The position numbers and the translations under genes were made by a program. Below are positions 9,601 through 15,774 of a stretch of 44,934 bases of DNA, piece by piece; the stretch's first letter is position 1; each line of letters starts with the position of its first letter. Under the pieces are notes generated by a model. That model was not told where the DNA came from. It saw only the letters and a list, made by a program, of their open reading frames with translations, and did no database searches. Origin of the DNA: DAOUBP01 sp034432655 (GTDB lineage: Bacteria; Chloroflexota; Anaerolineae; CG2-30-64-16); NCBI GenBank assembly GCA_034432655.1, contig DAOUBP010000063.1:1-44934 (forward strand). Reading direction: 5' to 3'.

Positions 9601-12600
9601 ACGCTGGATCAGGACACGGTCAATGTGGTCACTGTGCGCGGACAGGATGAGCTGGGCAATCCCGTCAGTGACGGCGACAGCGTGACTGTAGACGTCATCA
9701 ACCCGGCGATCAACGTGGTGAAGAGTGCCAACCCAGCTGTGTTACTGGCGGGCGGCTCAGTGCTCTACACTTACCTGGTGACGAATCCGGGCGACGACCC
9801 GCTGTCCAATGTGACGGTGAGCGACGACAAGTGCAGCCCGGTGACGCCGGTGCTGAGCGGCGGCTTCAACATCGGCGATACCAATTCGAATGGGCTGCTC
9901 GACCTCAGCGAAACGTGGCGCTTCACCTGCGTGACCGACGTGATTGAGGATACGCTCAACACCGCCACTGCGACAGGGAATGATTCATTGGACAATCCTG
10001 TGCGTGACACCGACACTGCGTTCGTGGACGTGGTGCGGCCGGCGATTGACCTGACGAAGACGGCCAACCCGACGGTGACGCTGCCCGGCGGGCTGGTGCT
10101 TTACACTTACGTCGTGACCAATCCCGGCGACGTGCCGCTAGCGAACGTGACCGTGACCGACGACAAGTGTTCGCTGGTGTTCTACCAGAGCGGAGACACC
10201 AACGGGAACGGCCTCCTGGACGTCAACGAAACCTGGACTTACACCTGCGTGGCTCCGGTGAGCGTGGATACGACCAACGTCGCGACAGCGACTGGCCAGC
10301 CGGCCAACCCCAACGGCCAACTGCTGCCCGGCATCGGGCCGGTGCAAGATCAGGATACGGCTTCGGTGGACGTGGTGGACCCGGCCATCGCGCTGGAGAA
10401 GACGGCGGCTCCGGTCATGATCTACGCCGGAGGTCTTGTGACTTACACCTATGTGGTCACCAACCCGGGCGACGTACCGCTGGCCGGCGTGACGGTGAGC
10501 GACGATACGTGCAGCCCGGTGACACCGGTGCTAAGCGGCGGGTTCAACGTGGGCGACGCCAACCAGAACAATCTGCTCGATCCGGACGAGGCGTGGCGGT
10601 TCACCTGCACGACGGCGCTGAACCAGGACACGTTGAACACCGCAGTGACGGTCGGCCAACCGACCGGCCCGGACGGCCAACCGTTGCCGGGCATCGGCCC
10701 GGTGCGCGACGACGACACGGCGTTCGTGGATGTGCTCCGGCCCGCCATCCGGATCGTCAAAGCGCCCAGCGCGACGCAGGTCCTGCCGGGGACGCCGGTG
10801 ACGTACAGCTACGCGGTCTTCAACGGTGGGGACGTGCCGCTGACTAACGTGGCGGTCACAGACGATAAATGTGCCCCGGTGACGCCGCTCCCGCCGATCG
10901 GCAATAACATCGGCGACCTGAACAACAACGGCGTGCTGGACCCGGGTGAGACGTGGCTCTATCAGTGTAGCGCGATCTTGACCGAAGACACCGCTAACGT
11001 GGCCACAGTTACGGCCGACGATCCATTGGGCAACCCGGTGACGGGCGACGCCAAAGCGTTTGTTGACGTGTTGCGACCCGGGCTGCAGGTGGACAAAGTC
11101 GCAGATGCTACGGTGGTGTACCCAGGCACGACAGTATCGTACACCTACACCGTGACCAACACCGGCGAAGATCCGGCCTACAACGTGCAGGTGAGCGACG
11201 ACAATTGCAGTCCGCTGGTCTATCAAGACGGGGACACGAATATCAACAACGCGCTCGACCCCGGTGAAGTGTGGACCTACACCTGCTCGGCCACCCTCAC
11301 TGCTGACACGGTAAACGTCGTCACTGTCACCGGCGAGGACGAGGGGGGCAACCCCTTGCCGTCCGATCAGGCCTCGGCAACTGTGGACGTGATCAACCCG
11401 GCGATCCAGGTGGTCAAGGCCGCTGATCCGACAGTGATCCTGCCGGGCGGGCAGGTGGTCTACACTTATGTAGTCACCAACCCGGGCGATGATCCGCTGA
11501 GCAACGTGAGTGTGAGCGACAACCGGTGCAGCCCGGTGACGCCGGTGACCAGCGGCGGCTTCAACATTGGCGACCTCGACCAGGACGGCAAGCTGGATCC
11601 GGGCGAGATGTGGCGCTACACCTGCACCGCTAACCCGACCGAGGACATCACCAATACCGTCACCGCAACCGGCACCGACTCTCTGGGCAACGCCGTGCGC
11701 GACACTGACACGGCGTTCGTGGATGTGGTGCGGCCGGCCATCAACGTGGCAAAGAGTGCTGTCCCGACGGTGGTGCTGCCGGGCGGCATGGTGGTCTACA
11801 CCTACCTGGTGACCAACCCCGGCGATGTGCCGTTGGGCAACGTCGTCCTGACCGATAACAAGTGCGTGCCTGTGCTTTACCAGGTCGGCGACGCCAACAA
11901 CAACGGCCTGCTGGACACGACCGAAACCTGGACCTACACCTGCACGACCACTGTGAGCGTGGATACCACTAACACCGTCACCGCTGCCGGCCAGCCGACC
12001 GACCCCAATGGCCTGCCGCTGCCGGGCATCCCGCCGGTGAGCGATCAGGGCACCGCCTTCGTGGACGTGGTAAATCCGCGCATCAACGTGGCCAAGACCG
12101 CCGATCCGACCATCATCCTGAGTGGCGATAGCGTGACGTATACCTACGTCGTCACAAACCCCGGCGATGTGCCGTTGGCAAGCGTTACCGTGACCGACGA
12201 TGTATGCAGCCCGGTGAACCCGGTGACCGTTGGCGGTTTCAACATCGGCGATGCGAATCAGAACGGGTTGCTGGAGCCGGGCGAGAGCTGGCGGTATACC
12301 TGCACCATGACCCTGAGCACAGACACGGTCAACACGGCATCCGCCACCGGCCAGCCGACTGATGCGACCGGCCAGCCGTTGCCGGACATCGGGCCGGTGC
12401 GGGATGACGATATCGCGTCCGTGGATGTCATCACCACCACGGTCAGTTTCGGCGATTTCGTCTGGCTGGACGCCAACGGCGACGGTGTGCAACAGCCCTG
12501 GGAAACTACTGGGCTCAACGGTGTCCCCATCCACGTGACCGGTGTGGATGTGTTGGGAAACACAGTGAACTTCACCGTCACCACCACGGCCGGCTACTAC

Positions 12601-13080
12601 CTGGTCACAGGTCTGTGGCCGGGCACCTACACGGCAACGGTGCCGGCTTCTTTCAACGCCTATGTGCTCAGCACGCCTGCTTCGATCACCTTCACCCTGA
12701 CCGAGGCCGCGCCGCAGCGGCTGGATATTGACTTCGGCTATTCGTATCCGACGGCGCTGGCGCTGGTCAGCTTCGAAGCGTGGCCTGCAGCGCGGGCTGT
12801 CGCACTGACGTGGCAGGTGGCGCTGACCGGGGACGGCGCGGCGCCGGCGTTCCATGTGTGGCGGGCGACGTCTGACGGCGATTGGCAGCGGTTAACCGGG
12901 GAACCGGTCGCGGCGAGCAGTTTTGACGGCGTGCTCTACACGTATGCCTATACCGACGCGACGGCCCAGCGTGGGGTGACCTATCTGTATCGGATCGAAG
13001 CAGACGGCGTGACCTACGGCCCGCATCAGGTTACCGTACCCGACATCCAGCGGGTCTTCCTGCCGTTCGTCATGCGCTGA
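6628..13080 (+). CDS. Giant secreted DUF11/DUF7507-like repeat protein with signal peptide
   Basis: 2,150 residues. The start ATG follows a purine-rich AGAGG. The N-terminus has basic residues, a hydrophobic run (LSLLLLAALLVSLL) and a likely signal-peptidase site after AQA, so the protein is exported. Two DUF11 domains (about residues 65-350) are followed by an SdrD-B domain (about 350-465), a classical DUF11 domain (about 465-580) and twelve repeats of about 100 residues (nt 8370-12435), each with a VTYTYVVTN strand and a GDxNxNGLLDxxExW loop that looks like a calcium-binding EF-hand-type loop. Another SdrD-B domain and a fibronectin-like C-terminal domain end in VFLPFVMR. The last ~210 residues closely match the preceding giant gene, so the two are tandem paralogues. 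Likely a long stalk-like surface protein; the ligand is unknown. Confidence 0.9.
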   Translation: MIVRHHFFKNSRLHPRRGGLQTALSLLLLAALLVSLLAPAAQAATPVADLAGAADGFSRRPAAPAAPALTVTKSLVSPAGRTTLFAGETAVFELRVENTGTTTVAYLPQLDEFGANCLEFLPKADPPESDYDNQGPVGYVDWNDLTVANGVDLAPGEVFVTQVSFLVKAPGSGSSEPGFNTVRVSGALDSNGAQVPPAEDTFQFVCATQPTLAVDKSFLTPQNRTVLLTGETVQFQVAVTNTGPTTLAYIPLLDQFDTTCLEFVPKASPPESTEAPGYIEWEDLTLANSSDLAPGQAFTTTVTFQVVGPPAPAVTASGVNTATVSGALDVNGFPAPPGQDSVVYTCAAPASIGDYVWLDANGNGLQDEPAGSGLNGVTVYLYLDDGDGIFEPGGDDVLVDTQVTSGDGGYLFDMLHAGDYWVDIDETTLPPGLVLTSGTDPLPVTVNYGDAYLEADFGYSGADLSVAKTDSIDPIAVGMVLTYTLTVSNAGPFAALNVTVTDTLPAGLTFLAAAPPQNSGPNPLLWNLGTIPAGGTRTIVVTTTVSGAAGGVITNTVAVNSDIPDPRPDNNADTEPTLVIRPAVQVEKSAEPTVALPGGGVQYTYIVTNPGDVPLVNVTVADNTCDPVSGPLPAGDVNGNGLLDPGEAWVYFCLTTVNDDTTNVASVSGQPSDPDGQPYPGLDPVQDQDTAFVDVVNPAIALEKTATPTTIYPGDQVVYTYAVTNPGDVPLANVTLTDDTCSPLLYQGGDTNSNGLLDTTETWTYVCTAVVTIDTLNTAVTTGQPSDPNGQPLPGIRPVRDQDIAFVDVIRPAVQIVKTPDATQVAPGTLVTYNYAVTNIGDAPLSNVALADDKCSPVSGPVPGGDVNNNGLLDPGETWVYQCSVVLNQDTTNVASVWARDPLGRPVTDDDKAFVDVVRAGLQVDKSASAVVIYAGGTVTYTYIVYTTGNDPVYQVAISDDACSPVVYLSGDVNADTILDPDEIWVYQCATTLDQDTVNVVTVRGQDELGNPVSDGDSVTVDVINPAINVVKSANPAVLLAGGSVLYTYLVTNPGDDPLSNVTVSDDKCSPVTPVLSGGFNIGDTNSNGLLDLSETWRFTCVTDVIEDTLNTATATGNDSLDNPVRDTDTAFVDVVRPAIDLTKTANPTVTLPGGLVLYTYVVTNPGDVPLANVTVTDDKCSLVFYQSGDTNGNGLLDVNETWTYTCVAPVSVDTTNVATATGQPANPNGQLLPGIGPVQDQDTASVDVVDPAIALEKTAAPVMIYAGGLVTYTYVVTNPGDVPLAGVTVSDDTCSPVTPVLSGGFNVGDANQNNLLDPDEAWRFTCTTALNQDTLNTAVTVGQPTGPDGQPLPGIGPVRDDDTAFVDVLRPAIRIVKAPSATQVLPGTPVTYSYAVFNGGDVPLTNVAVTDDKCAPVTPLPPIGNNIGDLNNNGVLDPGETWLYQCSAILTEDTANVATVTADDPLGNPVTGDAKAFVDVLRPGLQVDKVADATVVYPGTTVSYTYTVTNTGEDPAYNVQVSDDNCSPLVYQDGDTNINNALDPGEVWTYTCSATLTADTVNVVTVTGEDEGGNPLPSDQASATVDVINPAIQVVKAADPTVILPGGQVVYTYVVTNPGDDPLSNVSVSDNRCSPVTPVTSGGFNIGDLDQDGKLDPGEMWRYTCTANPTEDITNTVTATGTDSLGNAVRDTDTAFVDVVRPAINVAKSAVPTVVLPGGMVVYTYLVTNPGDVPLGNVVLTDNKCVPVLYQVGDANNNGLLDTTETWTYTCTTTVSVDTTNTVTAAGQPTDPNGLPLPGIPPVSDQGTAFVDVVNPRINVAKTADPTIILSGDSVTYTYVVTNPGDVPLASVTVTDDVCSPVNPVTVGGFNIGDANQNGLLEPGESWRYTCTMTLSTDTVNTASATGQPTDATGQPLPDIGPVRDDDIASVDVITTTVSFGDFVWLDANGDGVQQPWETTGLNGVPIHVTGVDVLGNTVNFTVTTTAGYYLVTGLWPGTYTATVPASFNAYVLSTPASITFTLTEAAPQRLDIDFGYSYPTALALVSFEAWPAARAVALTWQVALTGDGAAPAFHVWRATSDGDWQRLTGEPVAASSFDGVLYTYAYTDATAQRGVTYLYRIEADGVTYGPHQVTVPDIQRVFLPFVMR
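8370..12435 (+). repeat. Twelve tandem ~100-residue domains with five-domain higher-order period
   Basis: Each unit opens with a line like RPAIxVxKxAxPTVxLPGG and ends with DTDTAFVDVV. Scoring each unit by its opening words gives types A-B-C-D-E-A-B-C-D-E-A-B. Unit 3 matches 8 (KxPxATQV), 4 matches 9 (GLQVDK), 5 matches 10 (SGGFNIGD and DSLxNxVRDTD) and 6 matches 11 (SVDTTN). The array therefore grew partly by duplicating blocks of five domains. Confidence 0.8.
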
Positions 13081-13108
13081 CCAGGGATGGGAATCTCACT
13101 GCCGGGGG

Positions 13109-13142
13109 CGCAGAGAGTACAGAGGCTTCTGTCTTCTCTGCG
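13109..13142. terminator. Candidate bidirectional terminator hairpin between convergent genes
   Basis: Arms 13109-13123 and 13128-13142 pair over 15 positions (13 Watson-Crick, one G-U, one mismatch) around the loop GGCT. The hairpin lies 28 bases after the stop of the giant gene and 35 bases from the stop of the convergent methyltransferase gene. There is no strong T-run on either side, so intrinsic termination is plausible but not certain. Confidence 0.55.
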
Positions 13143-13177
13143 CCTTCGGCTGTGATTTTCGGACGTGTAGTAAACCC

Positions 13178-14614
13178 CTACCTGGCGCTCTCCACGATCT
13201 CATCAATCTTCCGCTGCACGTCGGCCGGTAGCGGCTCGGGCCGGTGCGTCTCCAGGATCTTCAACGCGCGCTCGCGCGCGCGCTGGCGCAACGTCTTACC
13301 GCCTGCGGCCAGCCAGTCATCGTAAGGCCGGCGGTCGAACAGCTTGGGATACCAGTCTTCGCGGTAGTGTCGGCGGGTGTGCTCGCTGCCCATCCAGTCC
13401 CCGTGCGGGCCGAGCTCGTCAATCAGGTCGAGCGCCAGCGTCTCTTCGTTGACTTCCAGCCCCTTCATGAACTGTTTGGTGTAGGCGATTAACTCATCGC
13501 AGATCACGATCTGCTCGATGGAGTTGGTCATGCCGCCCTCCAGATAGCCTACGTCGTGCGCCATCCCTGCGCCGGCCAGCGCCTCGAGGATGATGGAGAA
13601 CGCGGCCTCGGCTGCGGCCTGCTCGTCGGGCAATTTGGAGTCGCTGCAGCCGGCCAGGCCGAAGATCGGCAGGTTGTAGCGGTGCGCCAGCTCCACCAAC
13701 ATGACACGGTTGTTGGGGTCGCCATAGGCGTCTACGGTGGTGCGCATGTCCAGCATATCGTTGACGCCACCGGTGAGGATGACCGGCGTCCCCTCGCGTT
13801 TGAGTTGGGCGATCACCAGGCCGGCTAGCTCGCCCGCGTTGGCCAGCGCGATCGCTCCCGCGGCCGTGACCGGGCCGTTGACCCCGCGCAGCACCACCGG
13901 GGTGTAGGTGGTGGGCAGCCCCTTGCCGGCCATGAAGAGCAGCTTTTGCAGCGCCTCCTGGTTGTGGCGCAACGGGCTGGTGACGTTGATGTACAGCGCA
14001 CAGATGGGGTTCCGGCGCAACGCTTCCTCGCCGCCTGCCACCGCCTCAGCCATTTTGATCGCGTCCACGCAGCCCGGAAACTCGGTGGTGACGAACAGGA
14101 TCGGCTTGGTGCTGTTCATCAGCATGGCGCGCATCTGGTAGCGGTCGGAGACCTCGGCCGGAATGTCGGACGCGATGCAGAACGACATCAGGAAGTCAAT
14201 GTTGGGCAGCGCGTCGCAGACGCGGGTTGCATCTACGATGTCCTGCAGCGTCCCGCGGCGGCGCTCGCCGGTACGCACGTCAATGACGTTGGGGCAGTCG
14301 GAGCCGGGGCCGAAGAAGACATTGTTGCGCTCCAGCGGCATGGCCCGCCGGCCATTGCGGTCGCAGATCACTGTGCGCTTGGGCGCGATGCTTAGCGCCC
14401 ATTCGACCAGACCGGGCGGGATGCGCACGCGATTGCCCTCTTCCACGTGCAGGCCCTTCTTTTGCAGCAGCGCCAGCGCCTCCGGCTCATACAGGCAGAC
14501 GCCGGTGCGGTCCAGGATCTCCAGGCTGGCATGATGCAGCCGCTCCACCTGGTCGTCCGACAGCTTGCGGAAACGTGGAGTGTCGTAGGAGGTGTAGTTG
14601 GATTGTAGGGACAT
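13178..14614 (-). CDS. MttB-family (trimethylamine/glycine-betaine type) corrinoid methyltransferase
   Basis: 478 residues from an ATG at 14614, chosen because AAGGAG lies 9 nt upstream; a longer open frame to 14692 runs through repeat DNA. The sequence shows MttB-superfamily features, including the LTGGVNDMLDMRTT segment, a glycine-rich barrel core with IFGLAGCSDSKLPDEQAA and the conserved block LEGGMTNSIEQIVICDELI. No in-frame TAG occurs, so it is the non-pyrrolysine form, whose characterised members demethylate glycine betaine, proline betaine or carnitine and pass the methyl group to a corrinoid protein. No corrinoid protein or MtbA-like partner is encoded in the window. It is the last gene of the minus-strand run. 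The substrate cannot be read from sequence. Confidence 0.8.
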   Translation of the reverse strand: MSLQSNYTSYDTPRFRKLSDDQVERLHHASLEILDRTGVCLYEPEALALLQKKGLHVEEGNRVRIPPGLVEWALSIAPKRTVICDRNGRRAMPLERNNVFFGPGSDCPNVIDVRTGERRRGTLQDIVDATRVCDALPNIDFLMSFCIASDIPAEVSDRYQMRAMLMNSTKPILFVTTEFPGCVDAIKMAEAVAGGEEALRRNPICALYINVTSPLRHNQEALQKLLFMAGKGLPTTYTPVVLRGVNGPVTAAGAIALANAGELAGLVIAQLKREGTPVILTGGVNDMLDMRTTVDAYGDPNNRVMLVELAHRYNLPIFGLAGCSDSKLPDEQAAAEAAFSIILEALAGAGMAHDVGYLEGGMTNSIEQIVICDELIAYTKQFMKGLEVNEETLALDLIDELGPHGDWMGSEHTRRHYREDWYPKLFDRRPYDDWLAAGGKTLRQRARERALKILETHRPEPLPADVQRKIDEIVESAR

Positions 14615-14640
14615 CGAAGTTGACTCCTTGAAGGTCTCGG

Positions 14641-14765
14641 GTGCGTATTGCGTACTGCGTATTGCGTACTGCGTATTGCGTACTGCGTTCATGTAAGAGC
14701 GATGGAATTCTCGGCACGACCAGGGAGTGCGGAATACGGACTACGGAATACGGAGTACGCAGTAG
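14641..14765. repeat. Inverted array of GCGTAYT heptamers
   Basis: The left arm (14641-14690) is tandem 7-nt units alternating GCGTATT and GCGTACT. About 38 nt later the right arm (14729-14765) holds the complementary units (GGAATAC, GGAGTAC, GCAGTAG). The arms could fold into a long hairpin. The array spans the 3' end of the FAD-subunit gene and the upstream region of the methyltransferase gene. Confidence 0.85.
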
Positions 14766-15657
14766 TCTTTGCCCGTTCCACCGCCACCCCCAACGCCTCC
14801 GCCACCAGGGCCGGCAGGATCCCCAGGCGGTACTCGCGGGAGGCGCGATGGATGCTGGTGCGCGGGTTGGCGTCGCGCTGGGCCAGGCGGGCAGCTTCGG
14901 CGAAGGCCTCCGGGCCGGGGGCGCGGCCGATCAGGCAGGCTTCGGCCGCGGCGGCGCGGTGCGGGCAGGCGGCGACCGGGCCGAGCGCGATGGCGGCCTC
15001 CCTGATGCGCTCTCCAGCTTCGTCCAGCACCAGCTTGACCGCACAGTTCAGGGTCGGCAGGATCAGCGAGGGGCGCCGGCCAGCGCGGCGCCAGGCCGTG
15101 CCCCACGGCGTCGTCGGGATCGGGAAGCGGATGGCCGTGATGAGTTGTCGCGTCGGGTCAATCGCCGAACGGCCCGGCCCCAAGAAGGTGCTCAGGACCG
15201 GCAGCCAGCGCTCCCCTGCGGCGTCCACCACGCACAACGCCGCGTCTAACGCGATGGCGCTGATGGCGCCGTCGGCCGCGGGCATGGCCTGCACCAGGTT
15301 GCCGCCCCACGTGGCTGCCGATTGGATCGGCGCAGCGCCGACCGAGGCCGCCGCTTCCACCAGCGCGTGGACGTGCTGTTGCAGGTAGGGATGCTCACGT
15401 AACATGGCGAAGGTGACGGCCGCGCCGACGGTGACGTAGCCGCCCGTACATCCAGATAGCGAATCCTGGAGATCTGGTTCTATCCTCGTCAATTCCGGGA
15501 TACGCGTGATGTCCACCAGGCAGGCGGGCATGTACTTGCCCTTGCGCAAATCCGGCAGCACGTCTGTGCCGCCCGCGATGATGCGCGCCCGGCCGGCGTG
15601 GGCCTCGAGCAGGCGGAGGGCTTCTTCGATGGTGTCAGGGATCAGGTATTCGGTCAT
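14689..15657 (-). CDS. Molybdenum hydroxylase 3, FAD-binding (CoxM/XdhB-like) subunit
   Basis: 322 residues from the ATG at 15657; a TTG at 15666 in the same frame is the alternative, and neither has a strong ribosome site. The N-terminal PCMH-type FAD fold shows IIAGGTDVLPDLRKG and the second FAD motif as TWGGNLVQAMPAADGA. The C-terminal CO-dehydrogenase flavoprotein-like domain follows. In the complex this subunit takes electrons from the 2Fe-2S centres and passes them to NAD or another acceptor. The fused Mo/2Fe-2S subunit lies immediately upstream (117-nt gap), so together they make a complete hydroxylase. The last ~26 residues (TTAYSVFRSPYS and onward) are encoded by the heptamer array and are not part of the family fold. 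Confidence 0.85.
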   Translation of the reverse strand: MTEYLIPDTIEEALRLLEAHAGRARIIAGGTDVLPDLRKGKYMPACLVDITRIPELTRIEPDLQDSLSGCTGGYVTVGAAVTFAMLREHPYLQQHVHALVEAAASVGAAPIQSAATWGGNLVQAMPAADGAISAIALDAALCVVDAAGERWLPVLSTFLGPGRSAIDPTRQLITAIRFPIPTTPWGTAWRRAGRRPSLILPTLNCAVKLVLDEAGERIREAAIALGPVAACPHRAAAAEACLIGRAPGPEAFAEAARLAQRDANPRTSIHRASREYRLGILPALVAEALGVAVERAKTTAYSVFRSPYSALPGRAENSIALT

Positions 15658-15678
15658 AGCATCCAAATGATCTTCTGG

Positions 15679-15705
15679 ACTCGAGGCTTTAGCCAGTTTC
15701 TCGAG
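15679..15705. repeat. Short inverted repeat between hydroxylase 3 subunit genes
   Basis: ACTCGAG and CTCGAGT flank GCTTTAGCCAGTTT between the Mo-subunit stop and the FAD-subunit start. It could form a small hairpin. Function unknown. Confidence 0.4.
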
Positions 15706-15774
15706 TTTACAGCAGTGACCGGCTAATCCAAAAGGAGGCTTCGTACAGCCTCGATTCCTGCGCTCGCTGAACGG

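Noticed and set aside
13178..14614. Pyrrolysine-containing MttB
   Set aside because: The reading frame has no internal TAG, so it is a non-pyrrolysine member of the superfamily.
14620..14692. Longer N-terminus for the MttB-family protein, starting near 14692
   Set aside because: The extra codons read only heptamer repeat DNA; the ATG at 14614 has an AAGGAG at good spacing.
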